DNA of 64,000 bases from Acetomicrobium hydrogeniformans (GCA_016841745.1 JAENYO010000003.1:360287-424286); one strand, 5' to 3'. Positions 51,620-60,978 are shown, counted from the stretch's first letter. Made by a program: numbers and translations. The notes: generated by a model from the letters alone, not told the origin.

Positions 51620-52975
51620 ATGCAGGAGTGGCAATCGGTAATTCATAACTCTTTAAACCATCAAGATGAACGATCTCTTATGAGTCCTGAATTCGTGGGA
51701 GCCCTTATATTTTCTTCAATAGGGATCTTTCTCCTTGCAAGGATCAACTTCCTTTTCTCTCATATTATTGTAGAGGGCTGGTCAATAATGGTGGCTATGC
51801 TTATCTATATCATTTCTGTAAGAACCTATAGATATTCCAGGGATAATATACTCTTTTTTCTGGGTCATGCTTATTGTGCGGTTGCTTTTCTAGATCTTAT
51901 CCATACCCTTGTCTACGAAGGCATGGGTGTTCTGCCCCTTTCGGGAACAGATATGGCAGCGCAGCTATGGATAAGCGCCCGTTACATTGAAGGGTTTTCT
52001 CTCTTGATCGTGCCTTTTATTGCTAAAAAAAGAATTACCAGACTCACATTAACCTGTGTTTTTGGTTTCATAATAATTACAGTTCTTGCCTCTATTTTCA
52101 AATGGAATATATTTCCCTCATGTTATATAGCTTCCGAAGGTCTTACACTTTTCAAGATACTGAACGAATACCTGATTTCTCTTATACTGCTTGCTGCCTT
52201 TATTGTGATCAGGCAGAAAAAAGATCTTACCTCCAGTGGATTGGTCAGGAAAGCCCTGCTTCTGTCAATTATCTTTACCATTGCCTCGGAGCTTTCTTTT
52301 ACCCTCTACAGGGATTCTTACGGATTAATGAATATTATGGGTCATATATTTAAACTGGTTTCATTTTACCTGATATATGAGGGGATCATCATATCTGGTC
52401 TGGATAATCCCTTTGACCGGATATTCAAACAGTTGAAAACAGCAACCATGAAGGATCCCCTGACAGGCCTTTACAACAGAATAGGTCTAATGGAATTGTC
52501 CGAAGGGATGCTGGCCAGAGTTTCAAAGGAAGACCGTCCCATAGGCTGTCTGATGATCGATATGGATAATTTCAAGTCCATCAACGACCGGTTTGGCCAT
52601 AGTATTGGTGACCACGTTATCCAGCAGATGGGGCTTCTTCTCCTCAAGATATGCAGAAAGAGCGATATAGTAGCCAGGATAGGAGGGGACGAATTTCTCG
52701 TTTTCACTTCTATTGACGGGCAAGGGCTCCAATCTCTGGAGAAGAGGATCACTATGGAGTTTCATAACTGGTTCAGTGAAACCAGTTTTGCGCGGATCCT
52801 CGACATAAGTATTGGTTCTGTTCTAAAAGAACAGGTTTCCTTTCCTGAAGTATCCATAGACAGATTGATCATGGAAGCGGACCTTGAAATGTATCGCCAC
52901 AAGGAGTCCAAAAAGAAAAGTTCAGAAAAAGCTGGAGTGATGTGTACCAATAAAGCTGTAACCATAACAGTGTAG
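51620..52975 (+). CDS. MASE3-GGDEF diguanylate cyclase
   Basis: A 451-residue membrane enzyme making cyclic di-GMP. The N-terminal 260 residues contain about eight helices of the MASE3 sensor type (LDLIHTLVYEGMG, QLWISARYIEGFSLL). The GGDEF domain (about 280-440) has DPLTGLYNRIGL, IDMDNFKSINDRFGH and an intact ARIGGDEFLVF. RKSD lies exactly five residues before GGDEF, an inhibitory I-site. The frame extends upstream to 51446 but that runs through the riboswitch; GTGGGGGG before ATG 51620 fixes the start. Two levels of feedback by the product are therefore likely: at the RNA and at the enzyme. Confidence 0.93.
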   Translation: MQEWQSVIHNSLNHQDERSLMSPEFVGALIFSSIGIFLLARINFLFSHIIVEGWSIMVAMLIYIISVRTYRYSRDNILFFLGHAYCAVAFLDLIHTLVYEGMGVLPLSGTDMAAQLWISARYIEGFSLLIVPFIAKKRITRLTLTCVFGFIIITVLASIFKWNIFPSCYIASEGLTLFKILNEYLISLILLAAFIVIRQKKDLTSSGLVRKALLLSIIFTIASELSFTLYRDSYGLMNIMGHIFKLVSFYLIYEGIIISGLDNPFDRIFKQLKTATMKDPLTGLYNRIGLMELSEGMLARVSKEDRPIGCLMIDMDNFKSINDRFGHSIGDHVIQQMGLLLLKICRKSDIVARIGGDEFLVFTSIDGQGLQSLEKRITMEFHNWFSETSFARILDISIGSVLKEQVSFPEVSIDRLIMEADLEMYRHKESKKKSSEKAGVMCTNKAVTITV

Positions 52976-52993
52976 ACGAAAGCATAACGTGTT

Positions 52994-53587
52994 TTAATTG
53001 TTAATTATCACAGTTTTTCTCATAAGGATCCTTACTTCTTCAAGCATTTTCTCTCGTTCTTCCGTTGTAACAGCGGGAACGGCATATAGAAAATGCTGAA
53101 GTAGAACTTCCATTCCGCAAAATCTGAAGATCCCTTCACAGATACATTTTCGAAAGGCATCTCCGTATCCGTAATTATCATAGGCCTCACTGCTGCCTCC
53201 TGTAGTATTGAAGATGGCCACCTTTTTACCTTCCAGGAGGCCTGAAACACTCTTTTCTGTGATTTCGAAAGCAAAACCTGCAGAAAAAACCCTGTCCGTA
53301 TATCCCTTCAGAATTGCTGGCATGCTGAACCACCATACCGGAAAAATGAAGATAAGCATATCCGCTTCGGAAACCATTTTCTGCTCCAGGACGATATCTT
53401 CAGAAGGTGTCCCTGTTCGAAGGGCTTCAATGTCGGAATTTACAAGTACCGGATCAAAGGATTCAGCGTAAAGGTCTGTTATTTCATAATCTGCTCCTGC
53501 ATGCTCGAGCTCTTCCATTACCGCTTCCAGGACTGCATGGTTGAAGCTTTTCGGGTTTGGATGGGTGTATATTACACGATATTTCAT
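52994..53587 (-). CDS. Flavodoxin-fold NAD(P)H:quinone oxidoreductase
   Basis: A 197-residue enzyme of the KefF/MdaB/NQO family that reduces quinones or other acceptors with two electrons, using FMN or FAD. YTHPNPKSFNHAVL near 8 is the phosphate loop; PVWWFSMPAILKGYTDRVF near 83 is the diagnostic block; TTGGSSEAYDNYGYG near 128 follows. GGAGGATAGGGC upstream of the ATG supports the start. It is convergent with the cyclase gene with little space between. A general redox or detoxification role is likely. Confidence 0.9.
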   Translation of the reverse strand: MKYRVIYTHPNPKSFNHAVLEAVMEELEHAGADYEITDLYAESFDPVLVNSDIEALRTGTPSEDIVLEQKMVSEADMLIFIFPVWWFSMPAILKGYTDRVFSAGFAFEITEKSVSGLLEGKKVAIFNTTGGSSEAYDNYGYGDAFRKCICEGIFRFCGMEVLLQHFLYAVPAVTTEEREKMLEEVRILMRKTVIINN

Positions 53588-53741
53588 GCCCTATCCTCCT
53601 TGCATAGTGTTATCAGGTTAAATAGATATTATCTTTACTATATGTTAACATAATTATGAGGTATACCCTAGGGCGTAATACTGTTTTGGTGTAAAATATC
53701 CCGATGATCAGGTTTGTTTCAGAGGAGGTTCAGTTATCAGA

Positions 53742-54983
53742 ATGATCGCTATAAATTCAGAAAGATTGAAAAGATCCCTCGAAGAAATGGGGGAGATAGG
53801 ACTAAATGATCCCGGTGCGGGCAGGACCCGTCTGACTCTGAGTCAGGAGGACCGCGAGGGCCGGAACCTTTTCGTTCGTTGGCTTGAAGAGGCTGGATTG
53901 CAGGTATGCCTGGACCCTGTGGGTAATATATGGGGAATTAGGCAGGGAAGGGATATGAAGGCTAAACCAGTTATGGCCGGATCCCATCTCGATACTGTTA
54001 AAAATGCCGGGATGTTTGATGGGGCCCTTGGAGTACTGGCCGCCCTTGAGGTTATAAGGACCCTCAATGACCACGGTATACGTACAGAAAAACCCCTTGC
54101 TGTAGCCGCTTTTACTAACGAGGAAGGTGCCCGTTTTCAGCCCGACATGATGGGAAGCATGTTCGCTGCAGGATTGCTGGACCTGGAAAGAGCACTGGGT
54201 TCCATGGATGATGACCATGTTACAGTAGGGATGGCTCTCGAAGAAACGGGCTATTCGGGTAATGACAGACTGGAAGCTTCCGCATACCTTGAACTTCATG
54301 TAGAACAGGGGCCTGTCCTTCACCGAGAGGGTATGGATATAGGCATTGTCCAGGGAATCCAGGGAATAGCCTGGTGGTATGGAACCTACAAAGGGGAGGC
54401 TAATCATGCTGGGACAACACCTCTTGAGTACCGGAAAGACAGCCTTCTTGCTGCAGCTGAATTATGCTGTGAGCTGAGAAAGCTTGCCGAAGAACTTGGT
54501 AATGATACCAGGTCGACCGTTGGAAGGCTTCACCCCCTTCCTGATGTAGTTAACGTTATTCCTGCAGAAACCTGGTTCACCATTGATTTTCGCCAATACG
54601 ATAAAAAGCTCTTCGAAAGTGGTAAAGAAAAGGTAGAGAGCCTGGTGGCGAAAATAGCAGAAAAACATGGTCTTGATTTCCAGCTGGAACAGAGAGTAGA
54701 TGCCCTCCCCATACGGTTTCCACTTTCTATGGTTCATCTAGTGGAGAGGGTTGCCAGAAAAAGCGGTTGCAGTTACATGAACCTGCCCAGTGGTGCCGGG
54801 CATGATGCTCAGTTCATGCATCGCCTGTGCCCGACAGCCATGATCTTTGTTCCTTCGATCGGGGGGCGAAGTCACTGTCCCGAGGAGAGCACGGACTGGA
54901 AAGATGTTGATCGGGGTGCAGATGTTCTTCTCAAGTCAATGCTCGAGCTGGCAGGCTTGGTTTATGAGGGGACAGGAGTATAA
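53742..54983 (+). CDS. M20 family N-carbamoyl-L-amino acid hydrolase / allantoate amidohydrolase-like
   Basis: A 413-residue zinc hydrolase of the HyuC/AllC branch of M20. Metal and substrate motifs are GSHLDTVKNAGMFDGALGVL near 80, FTNEEGARFQPDMMGS near 123, YLELHVEQGPVL near 185, and GAGHDAQFMHRLCPTAMIF near 350 with SHCPEE near 376. AGGAGG lies 13 bases before ATG 53742, a little far, but no nearer canonical start exists. It releases an amino acid from a carbamoyl or amide substrate; the exact substrate is open. The short gene following is three bases away. Confidence 0.88.
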   Translation: MIAINSERLKRSLEEMGEIGLNDPGAGRTRLTLSQEDREGRNLFVRWLEEAGLQVCLDPVGNIWGIRQGRDMKAKPVMAGSHLDTVKNAGMFDGALGVLAALEVIRTLNDHGIRTEKPLAVAAFTNEEGARFQPDMMGSMFAAGLLDLERALGSMDDDHVTVGMALEETGYSGNDRLEASAYLELHVEQGPVLHREGMDIGIVQGIQGIAWWYGTYKGEANHAGTTPLEYRKDSLLAAAELCCELRKLAEELGNDTRSTVGRLHPLPDVVNVIPAETWFTIDFRQYDKKLFESGKEKVESLVAKIAEKHGLDFQLEQRVDALPIRFPLSMVHLVERVARKSGCSYMNLPSGAGHDAQFMHRLCPTAMIFVPSIGGRSHCPEESTDWKDVDRGADVLLKSMLELAGLVYEGTGV

Positions 54984-54985
54984 CA

Positions 54986-55237
54986 ATGCCTCAGTGGAGC
55001 ATAGAAGTGATAACGGACCGTAAACTGGATCCTGACGCCATGGTACTTTTCAGTATGGTACCCCTGGAAGAGGAAAGGAAAAGTATTCAGGCGGGAAAAG
55101 ATTTCTGGGAAGATGTGAAAAAGAAAATATTGAAAAAGATCAGGCTTTACAATATGCCTTCAAGTGTTGTGGAGGCATATATAAGGGATGCCAGGAAAAA
55201 TCCAGGCAACAGAATAGCCCTTTTACTCAAATATTGA
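54986..55237 (+). CDS. Hypothetical 83-residue protein
   Basis: A small soluble protein from ATG 54986 with AGGAG eight bases upstream, two bases after the hydrolase stop, so translated with it. Mixed alpha/beta pattern with a basic helix (DVKKKILKKIRLYNMPSS). It lies 19 bases before the aldo/keto reductase gene. No family recognised. Confidence 0.72.
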   Translation: MPQWSIEVITDRKLDPDAMVLFSMVPLEEERKSIQAGKDFWEDVKKKILKKIRLYNMPSSVVEAYIRDARKNPGNRIALLLKY

Positions 55238-55256
55238 CCTGAAGGAGTGTGAAAAT

Positions 55257-56399
55257 ATGCTTTTTAGAACCATGAAAAGATCTGAGGACAAGCTTTCCAT
55301 ACTTGGTTTTGGATGCATGCGATTCCCCCTTCTTGGAAATGATCCGGAAAATATTGATGAAGCCGAAGCGATCAGAATGATCCGTTATGCCATAGATAAT
55401 GGTGTAAATTATATTGATACTGCCTGGCCTTACCACAATGAAAAAAGTGAGCCCCTTGTCGGCCGCGCCCTCCAGGATGGATATCGGGAAAGGATATTCC
55501 TTGCCACCAAGCTTCCCACATGGATGATCAGATCCAGGGAAGATATGGACTTTTACCTCAATGAACAGCTGAAAAAAATTCAGACTGATCATGTAGATTA
55601 CTATATGATCCATGGACTGACAAAGGATAGATGGTCAAGGGTCTTGGATCTTGGTGTTTTCGACTTTATCGAAAAGGCAAAGGCCGACGGCAGGATAAGG
55701 CATATAGGGTTTTCCTTCCATGACCAGCTTCGTGTTTTCAAGGAGATCGTCGATGCCTATCCCTGGAATTTCTGCCAGATCCAGTACAACTACATGGACG
55801 AGAACTATCAGGCCGGAACGGAAGGCTTGAAATATGCGGTATCAAAGGATCTGGGAGTTATCATAATGGAGCCCCTCAGGGGCGGCCATCTTGTCAGAAA
55901 CCAGCCCGAGGATGTCCGGAAGATATGGAATGAGAGTAATGAAAAGGTATCTCCAGCCAATTGGGGTCTGAGATGGGTATGGAACCACCCGGAGGTGACT
56001 CTTTTGCTTAGCGGTATGTCCACCATGGAACAGGTGGAGGATAATATCAGGGCTTCTGAGAAGGGGGTAGCTGAGAGTCTTACTGAAAAAGAAATGGAAA
56101 TGATCTCGAGGGTCAGGGATATATACCGGGACAGAATGAGAGTACCCTGCACCAACTGCCGTTACTGTATGCCATGTCCCGCAGGGGTGAATATCCCTGA
56201 ATGTTTTAATCGCCTCAACATGGCTTACATGTTCGAAGATCCGGAGAATGCAAAAAATACCTATAACATTTTTCTCAGAGCTGGAGGAAAGGCATCAGCC
56301 TGTATCGAATGCGGACAGTGTGAATCCCTCTGTCCCCAGCACATAAGCATAAGGGAACATCTCAAGGAAACTGTGACTCTCTTCGAAAGTGATGAATAG
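55257..56399 (+). CDS. Aldo/keto reductase with C-terminal ferredoxin-type clusters
   Basis: A 380-residue aldo/keto reductase. The catalytic tetrad can be placed in DTAWPYHN (Asp, Tyr), FLATKLP (Lys) and YMIHGL (His). The C-terminal 90 residues carry two Cys clusters, CTNCRYCMPCPAGV and CIECGQCESLCPQHI, for iron-sulfur centres. Fusions of this kind are common in anaerobes and may use ferredoxin-linked chemistry. AAGGAGTG before the ATG. It forms an operon with the carbamoylase-type hydrolase and the 83-residue protein. Confidence 0.92.
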   Translation: MLFRTMKRSEDKLSILGFGCMRFPLLGNDPENIDEAEAIRMIRYAIDNGVNYIDTAWPYHNEKSEPLVGRALQDGYRERIFLATKLPTWMIRSREDMDFYLNEQLKKIQTDHVDYYMIHGLTKDRWSRVLDLGVFDFIEKAKADGRIRHIGFSFHDQLRVFKEIVDAYPWNFCQIQYNYMDENYQAGTEGLKYAVSKDLGVIIMEPLRGGHLVRNQPEDVRKIWNESNEKVSPANWGLRWVWNHPEVTLLLSGMSTMEQVEDNIRASEKGVAESLTEKEMEMISRVRDIYRDRMRVPCTNCRYCMPCPAGVNIPECFNRLNMAYMFEDPENAKNTYNIFLRAGGKASACIECGQCESLCPQHISIREHLKETVTLFESDE

Positions 56400-56753
56400 T
56401 CTGAATCGATATGACAAAGCCGGGCTTCAGTGTCCGGCTTTGCGGACTTTAAAAGAGATGATATTTTGTTTTATAAGATATGCAGAATGATTTTTCTTGA
56501 ACCCCCAAAATTTCCTTCCGCCATTTGTGAATTCTCATCATTTCCTGCTTCTGTTCTGCTCAGGATCATACAGACTGATTTTAAATACTTTCGGGACTTC
56601 AGAAAATATTTGATTAAAAGTCTCTACAGCAGTTTTCAGGCCCGAAATTGTTGTAGAGCGAACTCTTTCAGAAAATTAACATAACCGTTATGTTCCATCA
56701 GATCCCCGAGGGGATTCTTTTCTGAAGAACTATTGAGACTGGAGATGTCAAGT
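56400..56753 (+). other. Intergenic region
   Basis: About 350 bases. AAAGCCGG (56416-56423) pairs with CCGGCTTT (56434-56441) and may end the aldo/keto reductase transcript. The 84-residue frame at 56430-56684 lacks a ribosome site and overlaps this hairpin, so it is not annotated. Confidence 0.45.
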
Positions 56754-57323
56754 TTGAAAAATTTCTTTGAAAGAAACCGAAGCAGGCTCACCTGGATCAT
56801 TATCCTTCCAGTTTTATTAATATTGACCATTTCGCCAATTAGCGATAAATCTTTTTATGATCCCTATCTCGAATATTTGGGATTCTTCTTCCTGATGGTG
56901 GCATCCATCGGACGGATATGGACCTCCCTTTTCATCTGCGGCCGTAAGGACACCGAACTGGTGAAAGACGGTCCTTTTTCCATCTGCAGGAACCCTCTGT
57001 ATCTTTTTTCGTTTATCGGCGGGGTTGGGTTAATGTTTGCCGGCCAGAATCTGGCCCTTGCAGGATTGATGGTACCCTTATTCTGGGGTTACTATCATTT
57101 TGTGATAAAGGGGGAAGAAAAAAGACTTCAGGAGTTATTTGGTGAGGACTATATTGAATATTCTCGAAGGACCCCGAGGGTCATTCCCAGGTTCTTCCTC
57201 TATCGTTCCCCTTCAGAAGTCACGATCAACATCAGAACTATGGAGATATCTATTATGGATGCAAGCTGTTTTCTCCTGATGATCGTGTTCATTGAAATTC
57301 TCGAGCAGATAAAGATGCACTGA
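56754..57323 (+). CDS. Isoprenylcysteine carboxyl methyltransferase-like membrane protein
   Basis: About 189 residues of the ICMT/PEMT-like membrane methyltransferase superfamily. About four helices; the C-terminal SAM region shows VKDGPFSICRNPLYLFSFIG near 75 (the G-P-x-x-x-x-R-N-P-x-Y motif), and EEKRLQELFGEDYIEYSRRTPRVIP near 120 in parts (the E-E-x-x-L-x-x-x-F-G-x-x-Y-x-x-Y motif). Substrates of bacterial members are mostly unknown. The start is uncertain: GGAG (56741-56744) fits TTG 56754; ATG 56745 and TTG 56733 are in frame. An extra C-terminal helix is seen. Confidence 0.8.
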   Translation: MKNFFERNRSRLTWIIILPVLLILTISPISDKSFYDPYLEYLGFFFLMVASIGRIWTSLFICGRKDTELVKDGPFSICRNPLYLFSFIGGVGLMFAGQNLALAGLMVPLFWGYYHFVIKGEEKRLQELFGEDYIEYSRRTPRVIPRFFLYRSPSEVTINIRTMEISIMDASCFLLMIVFIEILEQIKMH

Positions 57324-57685
57324 TATGATCAGGAATTGAAATATCCATCTTTATACAATTGTGCGAAAATGTGGAAGCCTGTACAAGGAAGCAGTGGAAA
57401 TATTCGAAATTGAAGAATAACCTGAATCGAGATAGCTGGAGTAGAAAAAACCGGGCTCTAAGGCCCGGCTTTTTCCTATATCGAGGAATGGTAAATGAGG
57501 AGAAGAAATACTTGTTTTCTAGTTATAGGCCAGTCTTATCTCCGGAGTTGCAAGGGTAGACTGGATCTGTTCCCCCTGTTTTTCAAGAATATGAAGGAAT
57601 CTACATGTAACATACTCTAGCAGTAAAGATAATCATTATCAACTATCCTCAGGAAATGACATACAAGTTAATCTTTGTTTAATTA
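57324..57685. other. Intergenic region before the epimerase cluster
   Basis: AT-rich stretch with one clear terminator and, at its right end, the promoter of the next unit. The frame at 57359-57559 runs through the terminator and has no ribosome site, so it is not a gene. Confidence 0.5.
57445..57475 (+). terminator. Terminator
   Basis: CCGGGC (57451-57456) pairs with GCCCGG (57463-57468), extended by flanking A/T pairs, ending in TTTTT. Confidence 0.8.
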
Positions 57686-57714
57686 TTGACAACCTCTGAA
57701 AAAAACAGGATAAT
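57686..57714 (+). promoter_or_regulatory. Promoter of the epimerase-racemase-dehydrogenase unit
   Basis: TTGACA (57686-57691), exact 17-base spacer, GATAAT (57709-57714). Predicted start near 57721. The same -35, spacer length and -10 recur before the cluster's GntR gene. Confidence 0.88.
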
Positions 57715-57740
57715 CAGCCTTGAGATAATAATGCATACAT

Positions 57741-57758
57741 CCATGTATTCATACATGG
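57741..57758. promoter_or_regulatory. Palindromic operator candidate of the cluster
   Basis: CCATGTATTCATACATGG is a perfect 8-2-8 palindrome about 20 bases after the predicted transcription start. It contains TGAATACAT on the minus strand, a motif also present at 61025-61033 and 61741-61749. GTAT/ATAC half-sites suit FCD-type GntR proteins, one of which is encoded in the cluster. Confidence 0.75.
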
Positions 57759-57790
57759 CCTCGATAAAGTTCGTTAAAGGAGGTGAAACA

Positions 57791-58750
57791 ATGAAAGGCA
57801 TTTGCCTTGATTATGTCAGGGGGCATATGGGTGGAAATACAATTTCTCTTTTTTCTGGAGAGCAGTTTACCCCTGGAAAGGAACTGGAGGAGGCTTTGAT
57901 AGCTCTGGATGAAAAACACATCTTTTCAGATGAAGCTGCCATAATTTATCCTTCAGGTAAAGAAAAGACTTTAAAGATCAAAATCGTAAGTCCAACAACA
58001 AAAAGGTTTATAACTGCCTGTGGAGGCATGACCCAGGTTTTGGGAAAAGCCATGGGCGAGTCATACCTGGGAGAGAGATTCGGTTTTTCTTCCTTTGACA
58101 CCCATCAGGAAATCTTTTTAGACCTTGATGGAGGTAACCATAGAATAGATATTTTCAAGTCAGGCGACAAAGTATTTCGTACGATAACAAAAATGGATAT
58201 TTTTGCAGAAGAGCTTTATTCCTCCGGGATAGAGGAAATGTTGGTTATGGATATACAGGTATTTCGTGTTGGCAAGTTCCTGGTAGTTAACGCAGATGAA
58301 ATTAAAAAAGCTTTTCCTGTATTGGACCTGGAAAAAATGGATCCGGCATCAAAGAATATCCTTTTTGAATTACAGGAAAAGGCCATGTCTTTTAATAGAG
58401 CTATTGGTCTTGATTATGCTGTTTATGATTGGAATTGCTCTCACAAAGGAGATCTAAGGGCCGTATTCCCTCATTATATTCCAGACGATCATATTGAACC
58501 TTCGTGCGGGACAGGGACTGTTGCCATAGGGGTTGCAACTGCCTGGAACGGAGAACTCCGAAAGAATCTTTCTGGAGATCTTTCAGATGCAAAGATCGTT
58601 AATCTTGCTTTTGAAACTGGGGGAGCGAAAAATCTGGGCGGTCCGGAACTTTCTAACCTCTCATTTTCTGTTGTCGGTAATAAATTAACTGATATCTATT
58701 TTCACCACAGTTTAGTGGAATTAACTTCTCAAGGAAAAATATTTATATAA
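57791..58750 (+). CDS. DapF/PrpF-fold epimerase or isomerase
   Basis: A 319-residue protein of the diaminopimelate epimerase / PhzF / PrpF fold. Two pseudo-symmetric halves each offer a Cys: FITACGGMTQVLGKA near residue 75 and EPSCGTGTVAIGVATAW near 238, the usual pair of acid/base thiols. GHMGGNTISLF near 10 corresponds to the N-terminal substrate loop. The frame extends to 57686, but that TTG is the -35 box; AAAGGAGGTG before ATG 57791 decides the start. It is not a normal DapF by sequence, so it probably epimerises or isomerises a different substrate within this cluster. Confidence 0.8.
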   Translation: MKGICLDYVRGHMGGNTISLFSGEQFTPGKELEEALIALDEKHIFSDEAAIIYPSGKEKTLKIKIVSPTTKRFITACGGMTQVLGKAMGESYLGERFGFSSFDTHQEIFLDLDGGNHRIDIFKSGDKVFRTITKMDIFAEELYSSGIEEMLVMDIQVFRVGKFLVVNADEIKKAFPVLDLEKMDPASKNILFELQEKAMSFNRAIGLDYAVYDWNCSHKGDLRAVFPHYIPDDHIEPSCGTGTVAIGVATAWNGELRKNLSGDLSDAKIVNLAFETGGAKNLGGPELSNLSFSVVGNKLTDIYFHHSLVELTSQGKIFI

Positions 58751-58800
58751 AATGGATGCTTCTTTGAGAAGATATTTTTTTATCACAGGAGGACTAATTA

Positions 58801-59511
58801 ATGGGAAACGATAGTTTACCCAGGATAGGCATTCTGGCATGGGAAGGTGGACTTGTTCCTCCAGGTCTTATGCAGCTGGAAAAGCTGAAGGGGAACAGTA
58901 CCAATCTGGAATCTTACGATTATCCAGTCCAGATAAGGCGAGTAGAAGGTGCCAGTGCAGAAAGCATCGTCATCAACCCGGATGAAACAGTATTGCAGAG
59001 GATGGTTTCTCTAATGAAGGAAATGATAGCAGAAGGCGTAAAAGCTATCACAACCAGTTGCGGTTTTAATGCTATCCACCAGAAAAGACTGGCCGATTCT
59101 GTAAACGTTCCTGTTTTTACTTCGAGTCTCATGCAGATACCTTTTGTGTTGAGGACCTTAAAGAAAGGACAGTCCGTGGCTGTTATTACGGCGAGAAAAG
59201 CAAGTCTTACTCCACTTCATTTCCAGAACTGCGGTATTGCTGATCTTGCCCCAGTTCATATTATAGGTATGGAAGAATGGGAAGAATGGGGGAAAGTGTT
59301 GGATTCCAAGGTTCCAGGAGTGGATATGGGACTTATTGAGAAGGAAATAATCGAGGCAGGTCTACTGGCAAAAAAACAGTATCCTGATGTAGGGGCTTTT
59401 GTCCTTGAATGCACGGATATGCCGCCCTTTTCAAAGGCTATACGGAGTGCGACAGGTCTCCCTGTATTCGATTTTATTACTCTTGTTAACTACGTGAATC
59501 AGGCGGTCTGA
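58801..59511 (+). CDS. Asp/Glu racemase superfamily protein
   Basis: A 236-residue protein with the two catalytic-type Cys of cofactor-free racemases: ITTSCGFNAI near 82 and VLECTDMPPF near 202. Members racemise Asp, Glu or hydantoins, or act as isomerases and decarboxylases. AGGAGG before the ATG, 50 bases after the epimerase. Together with its neighbours it suggests stereochemical handling of an amino acid or amino-diacid substrate. Confidence 0.86.
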   Translation: MGNDSLPRIGILAWEGGLVPPGLMQLEKLKGNSTNLESYDYPVQIRRVEGASAESIVINPDETVLQRMVSLMKEMIAEGVKAITTSCGFNAIHQKRLADSVNVPVFTSSLMQIPFVLRTLKKGQSVAVITARKASLTPLHFQNCGIADLAPVHIIGMEEWEEWGKVLDSKVPGVDMGLIEKEIIEAGLLAKKQYPDVGAFVLECTDMPPFSKAIRSATGLPVFDFITLVNYVNQAV

Positions 59512-59591
59512 TGTAGAACCTTTAAAGGATTATCCTGGTTAAAGAACGAATTCTTTATGGCAGACTGTTAAATTCAGGAGGAGGTATTTTT

Positions 59592-60923
59592 TTGAAAGAG
59601 ATTCTTGTTCTTGGTGCAGGAAGAGTAGCCCGGCCATGTGTTCAGTACCTTTTGAAAGAGCCGGGATACCATGTGACAGTGGTGGATCTGAAGGAGGAAA
59701 ATCTTGTTCATGTCATTGGCGGTCACCCGCGAGGGAAGGGTATTGTGGGAAACGCGGGTAGTGAATCTGAATTGCTTATGGACAAGCTTAACCCTGATCT
59801 TGTAGTGAACCTCCTCCCCGCATCATTTATGAAACAGATTGCCGAACAATGTATAGAAAGAGCTATTCCTACGGTAAATCCTTCTTATATTGATGAGGAA
59901 ACTAGACTTCTTGATACAAAAGCCAGACAAGCAGGGGTGACAATCCTTTGTGAACTTGGACTTGATCCTGGAATAGATCATATGTCAGCTGTAAAAACTA
60001 TAAGAAAGATCCATGATGAAGGTGGAAAGATAGAGTCCTTCTGGTCAGTTTGCGGAGCCATTCCTTCAGCAAAGGATAATACGAATCCCATGGGATACAA
60101 ACTTTCCTGGGCTCCAGCTGGCCTTATCGGGGCAAGTAAGAGGGATGCCAGATTTCTCAGGAATGGTAAGGAAGTATTGCTTCCCGGAGGAGAAACCTTT
60201 AAGTATTCAGATCTTATCGAAGTAGAAGACCTTGGCTGTTTCGAGGTTTACGCAAATGGCAATTCTCTTCCCTATCTTGATATGTACGGTATTAAAGAAG
60301 CAAAAAGTATTTACAGAGGAACAGTCCGTTATCTTGGGTGGAGCGAGACCATTTGCACGATGCTCGAAATGGGTCTTTTTGAAGAAACCAGGATGGAACT
60401 TTCCGGTCTGACCTACAGGGATTTTTCTGCAAAACTTCTTGAAGCTTCCTCCAGAGATAGTTTTGAGGAAATCTTATGCAAAAAATTAAACATAGAGCCC
60501 TACATGGCCATTTATCAGAGATTGAAATGGCTTGGACTCTTTTCAGATGAATTAATCCCAATGGAGCATGGCAGTCCAAGAGATGTTATCTCCAGGTTAT
60601 ATTTTGATAAACTATATTATCAGAAATCCGAAAAGGATCTTGTAATAATGGAGCACAGATTCCTTTCTTATTACCCGGTTTCAGGAAAGAGAGTATTACA
60701 TAAGTCAACCATGGTGGATTATGGTATTCCTGGAGAGGATACTTCTGTTGCTAGAACTACAGGTATTCCTCCGGCAATAGGTGCAAAACTTATTCTTGAG
60801 GAAAGATTCTCAAGTCCGGGTGTTGTCGGTCCCTTTTCCCCAGATATATATGAGTTAGCCCTTGAAGAACTGGAAACAGAAAACATCCTTTTCAAGGAAA
60901 AAGAAGAGCTGATCTGTAATTAA
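59592..60923 (+). CDS. Saccharopine dehydrogenase-like protein A
   Basis: A 443-residue oxidoreductase of the saccharopine dehydrogenase (glutamate-forming, LYS9-like) family. ILVLGAGRVARPCVQYLL at the N-terminus is the NAD(P) site; NLLPASFMKQIAEQCIERAIPTVNPSY lies near 75 in parts; CELGLDPGIDHMSAVKTI near 118 is the family block; GTVRYLGWSETI near 240 and GIPPAIGAKLILEE near 388 follow. It would split or form a secondary-amine amino acid (opine) with glutamate or a similar partner. TTG start with GGAGG upstream. It follows the racemase gene by 80 bases and differs strongly from the second homologue at 61791. Confidence 0.88.
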   Translation: MKEILVLGAGRVARPCVQYLLKEPGYHVTVVDLKEENLVHVIGGHPRGKGIVGNAGSESELLMDKLNPDLVVNLLPASFMKQIAEQCIERAIPTVNPSYIDEETRLLDTKARQAGVTILCELGLDPGIDHMSAVKTIRKIHDEGGKIESFWSVCGAIPSAKDNTNPMGYKLSWAPAGLIGASKRDARFLRNGKEVLLPGGETFKYSDLIEVEDLGCFEVYANGNSLPYLDMYGIKEAKSIYRGTVRYLGWSETICTMLEMGLFEETRMELSGLTYRDFSAKLLEASSRDSFEEILCKKLNIEPYMAIYQRLKWLGLFSDELIPMEHGSPRDVISRLYFDKLYYQKSEKDLVIMEHRFLSYYPVSGKRVLHKSTMVDYGIPGEDTSVARTTGIPPAIGAKLILEERFSSPGVVGPFSPDIYELALEELETENILFKEKEELICN

Positions 60924-60978
60924 GGGGACCGGGAAATTAATGTCGAACGCTATCAGGTAATTTCCTGACTATGTATTA

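Noticed and set aside
56430-56684. 84-residue frame after the aldo/keto reductase
   Set aside because: No ribosome site; begins within the hairpin following the reductase gene; AT-rich with unusual codons.
57359-57559. 66-residue frame in the gap before the epimerase cluster
   Set aside because: It crosses a clear intrinsic terminator and has no ribosome site.
57686-57790. 35-residue N-terminal extension of the DapF-fold protein
   Set aside because: Its TTG start is the first three bases of the -35 box, and the stretch holds the -10 box and operator; AAAGGAGGTG before 57791 marks the true start.
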